Source: JAYGED01 sp046582565 (GTDB lineage: Bacteria > Pseudomonadota > Alphaproteobacteria > JAAXGF01). From it: 18,526 nucleotides of DNA. The stretch lies in contig JAYGED010000006.1 of NCBI GenBank assembly GCA_046582565.1, positions 1 through 18,526 on the forward strand. The letters run 5' to 3'. This document shows, piece after piece, positions 7,421 through 14,976 of the stretch; position 1 is the stretch's first letter; each line of letters starts with the position of its first letter. Below the pieces are notes generated by a model. It was not told the origin of the DNA. It searched no databases and saw only the letters and a program-made list of their open reading frames with translations. The translations under genes and the position numbers were made by a program.

Positions 7421-7502
7421 CGATAACTCCCCTTCTCCCCGTTGGTGATAGTACCAAGAGACAGGAAAAGAATTTACCTAATGTTTACCGGGTCTCTATA
7501 GC

Positions 7503-7531
7503 TTGACTTGCTCAGTCAGCGCCCGTAACTC
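7503..7531 (+). promoter_or_regulatory. Possible promoter of the PilZ gene
   Basis: TTGACT at 7503-7508 and a weak -10 match, TAACTC at 7526-7531, are separated by 17 bases, about 30 bases before the PilZ start. The -35 box overlaps an inverted repeat TGACT-TGCTC-AGTCA (7504-7518) that could bind a regulator. This is a weak, pattern-only call. Confidence 0.3.
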
Positions 7532-7559
7532 TCAGTAGAACGGAATTAATCTCAGAATC

Positions 7560-7916
7560 ATGACCATGACCAGCGAAACTGTGGAACCTTCCGAAAAACG
7601 CCGCCATTTACGCCATAGCGTCAACGAGCCTTGCCGCGCCATGCTCGAGACCGGCGAAATTGTCGGCGCCGTGGTCAACATGTCCGTAACGGGTGCGGCC
7701 ATTCACCTAGATATCGAACTTGAGGTCAACCCGGAAATCGGCTCCATCATCGAGCTGCAGATTGAGCGCATCGGCAAGATTAACACCCGCGTCGTCCGCT
7801 CATTGATCGGCGGCGTCGCTGTCGAATTCCTGTTCAATCCGGCCCATGACCGCGCCCTGATCGCCAAGCTGTGGAAAGTGCTCAACGAATACGCGCCCAG
7901 CGCGGGACGCGTCTGA
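7560..7916 (+). CDS. PilZ-domain protein, likely c-di-GMP binding
   Basis: This is a 118-residue single-domain PilZ protein. PilZ domains bind the second messenger cyclic di-GMP and pass the signal to motility, exopolysaccharide or other targets. Both parts of the binding signature are present: RxxxR at Arg14-Arg18 (KRRHLRH) and the N-x-S-x-x-G loop at Asn40-Gly45 (VNMSVTGAAI). A beta-barrel-like sequence follows (IELQIERIGKINTRVVRSLIGGVAVEFLF), then a C-terminal helix. There is no signal peptide or fused output domain, so it is a stand-alone cytoplasmic adaptor. ATG 7560 or ATG 7566 could be the start; neither has a strong Shine-Dalgarno sequence. It diverges from the split thiamine enzyme and precedes the MsrP row by 85 bases with a hairpin between, so it may be transcribed separately. 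Confidence 0.85.
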   Translation: MTMTSETVEPSEKRRHLRHSVNEPCRAMLETGEIVGAVVNMSVTGAAIHLDIELEVNPEIGSIIELQIERIGKINTRVVRSLIGGVAVEFLFNPAHDRALIAKLWKVLNEYAPSAGRV

Positions 7917-7955
7917 GCAAACACCGCAACCCTATATTGCCATCACCGCTTGGCT

Positions 7956-7986
7956 GGTTCAGAATTCCGTATGGAATCTTTGAACC
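7956..7986 (+). other. Hairpin upstream of the small membrane protein
   Basis: GGTTCA (7956-7961) pairs with TGAACC (7981-7986), and ATTCC (7964-7968) pairs with GGAAT (7973-7977) around a GTAT loop. This makes an 11-bp stem with one small internal loop. It ends 15 bases before the next start codon and has no T-run. It may be a 5' leader structure or mark the end of the PilZ transcript. Confidence 0.4.
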
Positions 7987-8001
7987 ATCAAGCAGCGGCC
8001 T

Positions 8002-8325
8002 ATGGCCGGGAATAAGCGGCATCTTGGATTGACCCTCGCCCATAGTCTGGGCGTGATATTTCTCATAATCGCTGCAACGGCTCTCGCCTTTGAAGTGATG
8101 CCACTCGTGCAGACCGGCAGCTACCGCATGGTGCCGAGCGGAGAGCTCTGGTTCATGATCCATGTAGGCAGCCTCAATCTCATCCAGGCCATCACCCAGC
8201 GCTATATCCATCCCGCTCTGTGGGATCCGGTGATCGCTACGCTGTTGCAATGGCCGGCATGGTCTCTGCTGGGCGCACCGGGCTACATCCTGGCCTATGG
8301 CCTGCCCAAGGGCCGGCGCGGCTGA
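8002..8325 (+). CDS. Small membrane protein upstream of msrP, unknown function
   Basis: This 107-residue protein is one I cannot assign to a named family. It has two likely transmembrane helices, at about residues 8-30 (LAHSLGVIFLIIAATALAF) and 77-100 (around PAWSLLGAPGYILAYGL). A conserved-looking middle joins them (ELWFMIHVGSLNLIQAIT, then HPALWDPVI). Its TGA overlaps the msrP start as TGATG, which implies coupled translation and a shared role. It is half the length of MsrQ (about 200 residues, six helices), and the sequence gives no haem-ligand pattern to make it a substitute. The start ATG 8002 sits in a small CGGCC-TAT-GGCCG palindrome (7996-8008) and lacks a clear ribosome-binding site. 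Confidence 0.7.
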   Translation: MAGNKRHLGLTLAHSLGVIFLIIAATALAFEVMPLVQTGSYRMVPSGELWFMIHVGSLNLIQAITQRYIHPALWDPVIATLLQWPAWSLLGAPGYILAYGLPKGRRG

Positions 8326-9320
8326 TGCCGATTCGCAAAAAACCCGGCTGGGCGTTGCCCGATTCAGCCGCGACGCCGGAGAGCAAGTTCAACAACCGCC
8401 GCCGGCTCCTCAAGGCCATGGGGGTCGGCTCGATCATTCTGGCCGCCCCGGCGGTGGTACGCCTGAGCGAGACGGCGGTCACCCTGCCGCCGCCCATGGC
8501 GCCCGAAATGGCCGCCGAGCGGGCCGCCCTCTATCCGGTGGCGCGCAACCCGCGATACCGTATCGCGCGCCCCCTGACCGCTGAAACACACGCCACCACC
8601 TACAATAATTTCTACGAATTCGGTTCCCACAAGCGTATCTGGCAGGCGGCCCAGGCGTTGCCCCTCAGCCCCTGGCAGGTGACCATCGACGGTATGGTCG
8701 AAAAACCCCTCACCATGGACGCCCATGACCTGATCAAGCGCATGCCCCTCGAGGAGCGCCTCTATCGCCACCGCTGTGTCGAGGCCTGGGCGATGACCGT
8801 ACCCTGGAGCGGCTTTCCCCTGAGCGCGCTCGTCGCCTTGGCGCAACCACTCTCGTCGGCGCGCTATCTGTGGATGGATACCTTCAACAACCCAACCGTT
8901 GCCAGCGGCCAGAAGGCGACCTGGTATCCCTGGCCCTACCGCGAGGGGCTGACCCTGGCCGAGGCGACCAATGAGCTTGCATTTATCGCCACGGGCATCT
9001 ACGGCAAGCCGATGCCCAAACAGAACGGCGCGCCCCTGCGTCTGGCCGTACCCTGGAAATACGGCTTCAAATCGGTCAAATCCATCAGCCGGTTTCACTT
9101 CTCCGATAAGAAACCCTCGACCTTCTGGGAAGCCCTGGCGCCGCGTGAATACGGTTTCTGGGCAAACGTGAACCCAGCCGTCCCCCATCCCCGCTGGAGC
9201 CAGGCGAGCGAGAAACTTCTCGGCACCAGCGAGTCGGTCCCCACGCGCATCTACAACGGTTATGGCGAATTCGTCGCCGGTCTCTATGACGGCATGGATC
9301 AAAAATCGTTATTCATGTGA
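8325..9320 (+). CDS. msrP: MsrP: periplasmic methionine sulfoxide reductase, Mo subunit
   Basis: This 331-residue molybdopterin enzyme (formerly YedY) reduces methionine sulfoxide in periplasmic proteins. A Tat export signal is visible: twin arginines in NNRRRLLKAMGVGS (about residues 23-36) and a hydrophobic stretch ending in APA. The sulfite-oxidase-type fold follows: YNNFYEFG (93-100), PLEERLYRHRCVEAW with the molybdenum ligand at Cys151, then QNGAPLRLAVPWKYGFKS and YGFWANVNP. Length and motif order match E. coli MsrP (334 residues). ATG 8325 was chosen because it overlaps the upstream stop and leaves a proper Tat signal. The gene overlaps the DUF1499 gene by four bases. MsrQ, its usual haem-b membrane partner, is absent from this row, so electrons may come from another quinol oxidase or from an msrQ elsewhere. 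Confidence 0.93.
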   Translation: MPIRKKPGWALPDSAATPESKFNNRRRLLKAMGVGSIILAAPAVVRLSETAVTLPPPMAPEMAAERAALYPVARNPRYRIARPLTAETHATTYNNFYEFGSHKRIWQAAQALPLSPWQVTIDGMVEKPLTMDAHDLIKRMPLEERLYRHRCVEAWAMTVPWSGFPLSALVALAQPLSSARYLWMDTFNNPTVASGQKATWYPWPYREGLTLAEATNELAFIATGIYGKPMPKQNGAPLRLAVPWKYGFKSVKSISRFHFSDKKPSTFWEALAPREYGFWANVNPAVPHPRWSQASEKLLGTSESVPTRIYNGYGEFVAGLYDGMDQKSLFM

Positions 9321-9826
9321 GCAAACCGGGACGCATGCGCCGTAGAATCTTTTTGAACCTGGTGGTTGTCGCGGCGGTGCTGTTGTTCACGCCGCTTGGT
9401 GAGCGCCCGCTCGCCTTCCTGCTGCCCGTCGGCGATGTGGCGACGATCGATTTTGCGACCCTGGCGCTCACCGACAAGCCGAACCAGCATCTCCTCTGCC
9501 CGGCCGATTTCTGCGCCGCCGAGGCGCAGGAAGTGAGCCCGCTGTTCGATCTGCCACTCGATGAGTTACGGACCCGCTGGGACGCCGTCATCGCCGCACA
9601 AGAGCGCGTGACGGTGCTCGCCGAGAGCAACGGGCAGATCGATTATGTCCAGCGCACCGCCATCGTCCGTTATCCCGACATCGTCACGGTTCGCTTCATC
9701 GCGCTAAACCCGAGCCAATCGACCCTGGCCATCTACAGCCGCTCGATCTTCGGCACCAGCGATTTTGGCGTCAACAGAGGGCGGGTCGATGCCTGGCTGG
9801 CTGCGCTCGAGGGTCAAACCCCTTAG
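9317..9826 (+). CDS. DUF1499 family protein
   Basis: This 169-residue protein matches the uncharacterised DUF1499 family. It has one N-terminal transmembrane helix or uncleaved signal (FLNLVVVAAVLLFTPLG, about residues 12-28) after a positively charged start, so the body probably lies in the periplasm. Family features are PNQHLLCPADFC with paired Cys61 and Cys66, YVQRTAIVRYPDIVTVRF and STLAIYSRS, then GTSDFGVNRGRVDAWLAAL. The function is not established, and the two cysteines could form a disulfide. The GTG start at 9317 overlaps the msrP stop, and its own TAG overlaps the next start, so it is translated as part of the msrP row. A link to envelope redox repair is suggested only by position. 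Confidence 0.85.
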   Translation: MSKPGRMRRRIFLNLVVVAAVLLFTPLGERPLAFLLPVGDVATIDFATLALTDKPNQHLLCPADFCAAEAQEVSPLFDLPLDELRTRWDAVIAAQERVTVLAESNGQIDYVQRTAIVRYPDIVTVRFIALNPSQSTLAIYSRSIFGTSDFGVNRGRVDAWLAALEGQTP

Positions 9827-10731
9827 TGGAATCCCGCCGCGAAATCCAGCAGGGCATTCTGATGATGGTGCTGGCGATGCTGCTGTTGCCCGGCATCGAT
9901 GCGATCGCCAAGGGGCTTTCGGGATCCCTGCCCACCGGTGAAATCGCCTGGAGCCGGTTTTTCTTTCAAGCCTTAATCCTGCTGCCCTTCGCCGTTCGCT
10001 CGGGCCAGCTCTGGGCCGGGCGGCTGCTGTGGGCTTATTGCGTGCGTGGTGTATTGATCGCCGGCACGACCCTGCTGTTCTTTGCGTCTCTCCGCGATCT
10101 GCCCCTGGCGGACGCCATATCGATTTTCTTTGTCGAACCCTTGATCCTTACCCTGCTGTCGGCAACGCTGTTGGGGGAACGCGTCGGCTGGCGCCGCATC
10201 CTCGCGGTGATCATCGGGTTTTGCGGATCCCTCATCGTCATCCGCCCGAGTTTTGAGGCGTTCGGCGCGACCGCTCTGCTGCCGGTGGGAGCCGCCCTGC
10301 TGCTGGCCTTCTACATCGTTCTGACGCGGTGGATATCACGCGACAGCAACGCCATTTCCATGCAGTTCTACGCCGGCCTGTCAGGCACCATCATCATGAC
10401 GGCGGCGCTCGGGTTGGGCATCGTTGCAGAGATTGAAATTCTCGACTCAGTGTGGCCAACAGTGAATGAATGGCTGTTGCTGGCAACCCTGGGCGCTATC
10501 GCCACGACCGGCCATATGCTGATTGTTCACGCCATCCGCCGGATCGGCGCCGCCATGGTAGCGCCGTTTCAATATCTCGAAATCATCGGCGCGACGATCC
10601 TTGGCCTGGTCATATTCGACGATTTCCCCGACGCCACCACCCTGCTGGGGATCGCCATCATCGTCGGATCGGGTCTGTTCGTCTTCTACCGCGAACGCAA
10701 GGTTGCCGAACTTGAAGACCCCGAAAGTTAG
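9826..10731 (+). CDS. EamA/DMT-family membrane transporter
   Basis: This 301-residue integral membrane protein belongs to the drug/metabolite transporter superfamily and has the usual ten-helix layout from two EamA repeats. The first repeat includes GILMMVLAMLLLPGIDAIAK, IAWSRFFFQ, and the telling VEPLILTLLSATLLGERVGW with GFCGSLIVIRP. The second includes ALLLAFYIVLTRW, HAIRRIGAAMVAPFQYLEI and ATLLGIAIIVGSGLFVFYRER. Such proteins usually export metabolites or amino acids; the substrate cannot be read from sequence. The GTG start at 9826 shares its first base with the upstream TAG, so it is the last member of the msrP row. It converges on the methyltransferase gene with a four-base stop-codon overlap and no visible terminator between them. 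Confidence 0.88.
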   Translation: MESRREIQQGILMMVLAMLLLPGIDAIAKGLSGSLPTGEIAWSRFFFQALILLPFAVRSGQLWAGRLLWAYCVRGVLIAGTTLLFFASLRDLPLADAISIFFVEPLILTLLSATLLGERVGWRRILAVIIGFCGSLIVIRPSFEAFGATALLPVGAALLLAFYIVLTRWISRDSNAISMQFYAGLSGTIIMTAALGLGIVAEIEILDSVWPTVNEWLLLATLGAIATTGHMLIVHAIRRIGAAMVAPFQYLEIIGATILGLVIFDDFPDATTLLGIAIIVGSGLFVFYRERKVAELEDPES

Positions 10732-11552
10732 CGGCGGCGGGCGAGCATCTGCACCACGGCGATGCGGCCCTGCTCGGTATTCTCCAGCATGTTCTTGAAT
10801 TTCAGGGGCGCTGTATCCCCCATGAGAAGGTTCAGGCCGAGCGGCGGCGACCCGTCGCTGACGGCGGCCAGGGTTTGCTTGAAGAAGTCGCGGGCAAAAT
10901 CGGTACGGTCCTCGACCTCGAATACCTCAAATCCCGCGCCGTCAAGAAGCTCAAGCATTTCATCGGGCGGGGTCAGGTGGCTGGTCTCGGCGGTTTCCGC
11001 CCAGGGCACCGGATAGATGACGGCGTCTTCGCCCTGCTTCATGACGTCATAGACACAGAATGTCGCGCCCGGCTTCAACACCCTGGCGACCTCGCCGTAA
11101 AGCCCTGCCCGATCATGAATATTCATAACCACATGGAGGGTTATGGCGCCATCGAAACCGGCATCCGCAAAGGGCATATCAAGGGCGCTAGCGACTTCAT
11201 AGGACACCTTATCGCCCAGGCCGGTCTTTTCGGTCAGCGCCCGGGCAGTCGCGATAAATTCAGGCGTCAGGTCCACGCCGGTGACCCGGCATCCCACGTT
11301 GGCGGCGAGATAGCGCGCAGCCCCGCCGATGCCGCAGCCGATGTCGAGCACGTGATCGTCGGTGGCGGGCGACAGCTTGGCAATGGCATGGGCGGTGGCC
11401 TTGCGCCCGCCGATGTGGAACTCGTCCACCGGCGCTAAATCCTCAGTGGTAAGCTTGGATAAATCGGCGCCGACGCGCTCGAGCCCGGTGAAGATCTGGC
11501 CCAGCAGATCCGGTATGCCGTAGTGATCCGCGACCGCGTTTTCAATATTCAT
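10728..11552 (-). CDS. Class I SAM-dependent methyltransferase
   Basis: This 274-residue Rossmann-fold methyltransferase uses S-adenosylmethionine. Motif I is VLDIGCGIGG at residues 68-77. The acidic residue ending the second strand is Asp94 (VTGVDLTPEF), motif IV is DGAITLHVVMNI (134-145), and RVLKPGATF (158-166) is the usual post-core strand. The N-terminal VDEFHIGGRKAT stretch resembles methyltransferases of the sarcosine/dimethylglycine or UbiE-like groups that act on small molecules, but the substrate is not identifiable. The gene lies 10 bases after the MAPEG gene on the same strand, so the two are probably one operon. GAGA six bases before ATG 11552 is a modest ribosome-binding site. 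The HxlR-type regulator across the intergenic region may control the pair. Confidence 0.85.
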   Translation of the reverse strand: MNIENAVADHYGIPDLLGQIFTGLERVGADLSKLTTEDLAPVDEFHIGGRKATAHAIAKLSPATDDHVLDIGCGIGGAARYLAANVGCRVTGVDLTPEFIATARALTEKTGLGDKVSYEVASALDMPFADAGFDGAITLHVVMNIHDRAGLYGEVARVLKPGATFCVYDVMKQGEDAVIYPVPWAETAETSHLTPPDEMLELLDGAGFEVFEVEDRTDFARDFFKQTLAAVSDGSPPLGLNLLMGDTAPLKFKNMLENTEQGRIAVVQMLARRR

Positions 11553-11562
11553 GTCATCTCTT

Positions 11563-11964
11563 TCAAAATATTTTGAGTAGCTTTGCGGCTATGGTCAAGG
11601 TCGCGGACATGCCGACAATATAGGCGATAGTCCGAACGGCGGGCGTTTTTACAATACAGAAGGGTGCATGAACGACCCGCGCCCAGAAATAGACCTGAGC
11701 CGCCATCACCGTAGTCTCGTTGCTCGCTCCGGTCAGCTCGATAGCGAGAATCACGGGGGCGAAGGAAGCAAGGTTCTCCAGGGCGTTCATATGGGCGCGA
11801 TTTGAGCGACGCGCCCAACCCACAGCGAACGGCTCGTCCCCCGGAACAGGATTATTGAGCAGCTTTAGCGGCCCCGTTGTGGCCATTCTGTATAAAGTGT
11901 GGGGCACGAACAGCAGGCTTGAATATATGACCGTCAGGGTCAGCCAATAGATTTCGCTCGACAT
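11563..11964 (-). CDS. MAPEG-family membrane protein
   Basis: This 133-residue protein has four likely transmembrane helices and belongs to the MAPEG group (membrane-associated proteins in eicosanoid and glutathione metabolism). The signature RAHMNALENL lies at residues 56-65. A second family stretch, YFWARVVHAPF (92-102), is followed by TPAVRTIAYIVG (107-118). Eukaryotic members include microsomal glutathione transferases; most bacterial ones are uncharacterised. ATG 11964 was chosen because GGAG lies seven bases upstream and the protein then begins at the first helix. A longer reading to 12072 would overrun the divergent regulator. Co-transcription with the methyltransferase is likely. A 14-bp palindrome, TCAAAATATTTTGA, covers its stop codon and may be incidental. 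Confidence 0.85.
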   Translation of the reverse strand: MSSEIYWLTLTVIYSSLLFVPHTLYRMATTGPLKLLNNPVPGDEPFAVGWARRSNRAHMNALENLASFAPVILAIELTGASNETTVMAAQVYFWARVVHAPFCIVKTPAVRTIAYIVGMSATLTIAAKLLKIF

Positions 11965-11993
11965 TAATGATCTCCGTTTCCCATCGTTGGTTA

Positions 11994-12010
11994 ACTTGCT
12001 TATTGCAAGT
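11994..12010. promoter_or_regulatory. Palindromic operator candidate for the HxlR-type regulator
   Basis: ACTTGC-TTATT-GCAAGT is a perfect inverted repeat with 6-bp arms in the 67-base gap between the divergent MAPEG and hxlR-type genes. It lies 21 bases from the regulator start and 29 from the MAPEG start. HxlR-family proteins are dimeric winged-helix regulators that commonly bind such sites and control themselves and a divergent neighbour, so the position fits. Binding itself is inference. Confidence 0.55.
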
Positions 12011-12031
12011 GATCTGTGAGAGATTACAGCC

Positions 12032-12469
12032 ATGCCCAGTCCTGGTAAGAAACGCGCGACCGGATGCCCCATCGCCTTCGCCCTCGATACCTTTGGGGAC
12101 CGCTGGAGTTTGATTATTATGCGCGGGCTGATGATTATGGGTCTGAAGACCTACAGCGAGTTTCTGGCGGCTGATGAGCGGATCGCCACCAATGTTCTCG
12201 CCGACCGGCTCGCCGAAATGGAGGCCGCAGGCCTGATCCACAAGTCGCGCGACCCAGAAAACCACAGGCGTTATATATATCGGGTCACTGAAAAGGGCAG
12301 CGACCTGTTGCCCATCATGTTGGAAATGGTCCGCTGGAGCGGTAAATACGACCCCAACACGACCGCGCCCATGCCTGTGCTGGAGCGCTTGGATGGCGAC
12401 AGAGACGGCCTCTTGGTGGACCTGCGCTCCCATCTGACATGGGCGCCGCCGGCCAAGGCCAAGCCATGA
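12032..12469 (+). CDS. HxlR-family transcriptional regulator
   Basis: This 145-residue winged helix-turn-helix regulator has the HxlR signature near its start: GCPIAFALDTFGDRWSLIIMRGLM (about residues 11-34, quoted in two overlapping views as GCPIAFALDTFGDRW and WSLIIMRGLM). The recognition region YSEFLAADERIATNVLADRL and the wing (HKSRDPENHRRYIYRVTEKG) follow. Cys12 sits where redox- or quinone-sensing HxlR proteins such as YodB and HypR carry a reactive cysteine, so sensing electrophiles is a reasonable guess. It faces the MAPEG-methyltransferase pair across a palindromic site. Its stop overlaps the next gene (ATGA). The C-terminal 25 residues are less conserved-looking. Confidence 0.9.
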   Translation: MPSPGKKRATGCPIAFALDTFGDRWSLIIMRGLMIMGLKTYSEFLAADERIATNVLADRLAEMEAAGLIHKSRDPENHRRYIYRVTEKGSDLLPIMLEMVRWSGKYDPNTTAPMPVLERLDGDRDGLLVDLRSHLTWAPPAKAKP

Positions 12470-13071
12470 AGCTTCATTGGGCTCTGGGCGCGCTGCTGCT
12501 CCTGACGGTCCGAGGCCTGAGCGCCGAGCCCATCGATTGCGCGGCCATGCCGGTATCCTTACAGGGGGTGGAAGACGCCGCCTGCTCCCTGGAGACACGG
12601 TTCGAATACGATGCCTTCCTCGCCAACCAGCATTACAAGCGCTTCTCGGCCCATCCCTCGGTGATCCCCGGCGGTGACGCCCGCGGCGTGATCTATGAGC
12701 TACGCGGCGCCGGGCCGGACGGTGCGGCCCTCTACGCCGCCCTCGCCCGCGCCGACGACAAGACCCACATCCGTTTCGTGATCGACCTCGAAGCCTGGGC
12801 CGCCTCGGGCTGGCTGCCCTGGCGGCGCGGGGCGGATCGGGATTGGTCAGCGACCGGTGTTGTGAGAACCGCAGCCGGCAAATGGTATTATGCGGACTTC
12901 TCCTGGCAGGATCAGCGCTGTCTGGTGATCCAGCGCTTCCACGCCCTGCATGAGAACGGCTTTCGCTTCGCCGTCATCGCCACAACCTGCAGCACGGGCG
13001 CGACCTATGGCGAAGCCGAGGCCGCGCGCCTCGCCAACGCCGTGCTGGTCAGGCAACCCCTGGTTAATTAA
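12466..13071 (+). CDS. Secreted protein of unknown function
   Basis: This 201-residue protein is not one I recognise. It has a clean Sec signal peptide: MKLHWALGALLLLTVRGLSA, with likely cleavage before EPIDC, so it is periplasmic or secreted. The mature part has four cysteines (in PIDCAAM, DAACSLE, QRCLVI and TTCSTG), which could form two disulfides, and many aromatic residues (WLPWRRGADRDW, KWYYADFSW). ATG 12466 was chosen over GTG/TTG-type upstream starts because it overlaps the regulator's stop codon as ATGA and begins the signal peptide exactly. The overlap implies co-expression with the HxlR-type regulator. Its end overlaps the facing xsc gene by 8 bases. Confidence 0.7.
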   Translation: MKLHWALGALLLLTVRGLSAEPIDCAAMPVSLQGVEDAACSLETRFEYDAFLANQHYKRFSAHPSVIPGGDARGVIYELRGAGPDGAALYAALARADDKTHIRFVIDLEAWAASGWLPWRRGADRDWSATGVVRTAAGKWYYADFSWQDQRCLVIQRFHALHENGFRFAVIATTCSTGATYGEAEAARLANAVLVRQPLVN

Positions 13072-14830
13072 CGCCGCCCTCGGGGACGTCGGTGTGCTTG
13101 TATTTGTCGAGCATGCGGGCGGGATATTTCAGCGCATCCCGGCGGAACGGATCGCCGAGTTCCTGGGTCACTTCCACCTCCAGGATCGTCGTCTTGCCGT
13201 CATCTTGCGCGGCGCAAGCCTTCTCCAGGGCCTCCCCCACATCTTCAAGGTTGGAGACCACGTGACCCTCGGCCCCCATGGCACGGGCGATTTCCGCGAA
13301 ACTGGGGTTTACAAGATTGGTTCCCAGGAAGCGATTGCCGTAGAAATCCACCTGGTTTTTCTTCTCGGCGCCCCACTGCTTGTTGTGGAAGACCACCACG
13401 GTCACCGGAATTTCCTCGCGCACGCAGGTGAGAATTTCGCCGAAGCTCATGCCCCAGGCGCCGTCCCCCACATAGGCCACGGCCGGACGCTCGGGCGACG
13501 CCACCTTGGCCCCCATGATCGAGGGGAAGGCATAGCCGCAATTGCCGAAGCTCATGGCGGCGAACATTGAATTGGGTTTGTTGAAGCGCAGGTATGAATT
13601 GGAAATCGAGCAGATGTTGCCGATATCCGTGGACACCATGGCGTTCTCGGGCATGGCCTTCTCAAGCTCGCGCAGCATCTGGCGCGGATGCATATAAGGC
13701 GAGCCCTCCATGACCTTAAGGCTCCAGTTGTCCTTCTCATGCTCCCAGCCGTCAAGCTCGGCTTCCCAGGCTGCCTTCTGCGACTTCACCTCATCGAGGC
13801 GCGCCTCCTGGTTTTCCCGGCACGCCAGCTCACGATTTGCCAAGCGGTCTGTGATGGCCGTGGCGGCAGCCTTGGCGTCGCCGACCACGCCGACGGAAAT
13901 ATCCTTCACCAGGCCGAGCATGCGGTGATCCGTATCGACCTGGATGATCTTGGCGCCCTTGGGCCAATAATCCAGTTCATACTGCGGCAGGGTGCCGAAG
14001 GGCCCGAGACGCGTACCCAGCGCCAGCACCACGTCGGCCTGGGCGATCAGCTTCATAGCCGCTTTCGATCCCTGATAGCCCAACGGCCCGGTCCACAGAG
14101 GATGGTCGGCGGGAAACGAGTCGTTGTGGAGATAGCTGTTCACCACCGGCGCGTTGAGGGTTTCGGCAAGAGCCACGCAGGCATCGATGCCATCTGAGAA
14201 AACCACCCCGCCGCCGGATACGATGACCGGGAACTTGGCCGACGCCAAGAGCTGGGCGGCCTCATCGAGGCTCTCGTCGGCGCCTGGCCCGCGAAGAATT
14301 CTCTTCGGCTGGAGAATGTTGTAATCGGCCTCGCCGTAGAAAAAATCGCGAGGGATATTGAGCTGGGTCGGGCCACGCTCGGACATCGCCATATCGAAAC
14401 AGCGCCCGGTGATTTCGGCCATGCGCGCCGCATTCGGCACATGGCCCTGGTATTTGGTAATTTCCTCGAAGAAAGGAAGCTGCTGGGCTTCCTGGAACCC
14501 GCCGAGGCCCTGGGTGCCTGATCCGGTCTCGGGGGTGATCACCACGACCGGCGAATGGGCCCAAAAGGCCGCCGCCGTGGAGGTGACGAAATTGGTGACG
14601 CCCGGGCCGTTCTGGGCGATGCAGACTCCGTGACGGCCGCTCGCGCGAGCGTAGCCGTCGGCCATGTGGCCGGCGCCCTGCTCATGAGCCGTGGCGATGA
14701 AGCGGATGCCCGCGGTCGGGAAAAGATCCAACGCATCCATATAGGCGGAGCCAACGATGCCGAATACGCATTCGACCTCATGGGCGACAAGGGTCTCGAC
14801 GAAAGCCTCGCTCGGGGTCATGCGGGTCAT
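13064..14830 (-). CDS. xsc: Sulfoacetaldehyde acetyltransferase (Xsc)
   Basis: This 588-residue TPP enzyme converts sulfoacetaldehyde and phosphate to acetyl phosphate and sulfite, the desulfonation step in breakdown of taurine and related C2 sulfonates in the cytoplasm. TPP-activating Glu50 lies in ATAHEQGAGHMADGYAR, and the diphosphate/Mg motif at 455-457 lies in YVGDGAWGMSFGE. The Xsc-typical FHNKQWGAEKKNQVDFYGN (481-499) separates it from acetolactate synthases. Length matches known Xsc proteins (about 585-592). ATG 14830 was chosen because GGAG lies six bases upstream; ATG 14821 is the alternative. The usual partners (taurine dehydrogenase or transaminase, phosphotransacetylase, a TauR-type regulator) are not in the window. 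A 26-codon ORF precedes it. It is convergent with the secreted-protein gene. Confidence 0.93.
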   Translation of the reverse strand: MTRMTPSEAFVETLVAHEVECVFGIVGSAYMDALDLFPTAGIRFIATAHEQGAGHMADGYARASGRHGVCIAQNGPGVTNFVTSTAAAFWAHSPVVVITPETGSGTQGLGGFQEAQQLPFFEEITKYQGHVPNAARMAEITGRCFDMAMSERGPTQLNIPRDFFYGEADYNILQPKRILRGPGADESLDEAAQLLASAKFPVIVSGGGVVFSDGIDACVALAETLNAPVVNSYLHNDSFPADHPLWTGPLGYQGSKAAMKLIAQADVVLALGTRLGPFGTLPQYELDYWPKGAKIIQVDTDHRMLGLVKDISVGVVGDAKAAATAITDRLANRELACRENQEARLDEVKSQKAAWEAELDGWEHEKDNWSLKVMEGSPYMHPRQMLRELEKAMPENAMVSTDIGNICSISNSYLRFNKPNSMFAAMSFGNCGYAFPSIMGAKVASPERPAVAYVGDGAWGMSFGEILTCVREEIPVTVVVFHNKQWGAEKKNQVDFYGNRFLGTNLVNPSFAEIARAMGAEGHVVSNLEDVGEALEKACAAQDDGKTTILEVEVTQELGDPFRRDALKYPARMLDKYKHTDVPEGGVN

Positions 14831-14885
14831 TCTGCTCTCCAGGGATGAAACCGGCGGCGCGACGGCGCCGGACAAAATTTGGGGA

Positions 14886-14966
14886 TCAGGCGGAGCCGGC
14901 TTTGCCGGTCTCGCCCATGAGTTCGTCGGCGAAATGGAGGGCGACCGCCCTTTCAATATCCGTCAT
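14886..14966 (-). CDS. Possible 26-residue leader peptide before xsc
   Basis: This short ORF starts at ATG 14966 after AGGAGA, with spacing near the optimum and stronger than that of most genes here. It ends at TGA 55 bases before the xsc start. The peptide begins MTDIERAVALHFADEL and is a plausible amphipathic helix. I find no family. It could be a leader peptide, a real microprotein, or the remnant of a longer gene. Between it and xsc lies a GC hairpin (CCGGCG at 14851-14856 with CGCCGG at 14866-14871). Confidence 0.4.
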   Translation of the reverse strand: MTDIERAVALHFADELMGETGKAGSA

Positions 14967-14976
14967 AGCATCTCCT

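Noticed and set aside
11563..11576. 14-bp perfect palindrome TCAAAATATTTTGA at the end of the MAPEG gene
   Set aside because: It overlaps the last codons and the stop in AT-rich sequence, leaves almost no loop for an RNA hairpin, and is not near a promoter; probably incidental.
14831..14956. N-terminal extension of Xsc to 14956
   Set aside because: The extra 42 residues are low-complexity and Pro/Ser-rich, absent from the Xsc family, and overlap the 26-codon ORF. ATG 14830 has its own GGAG site.
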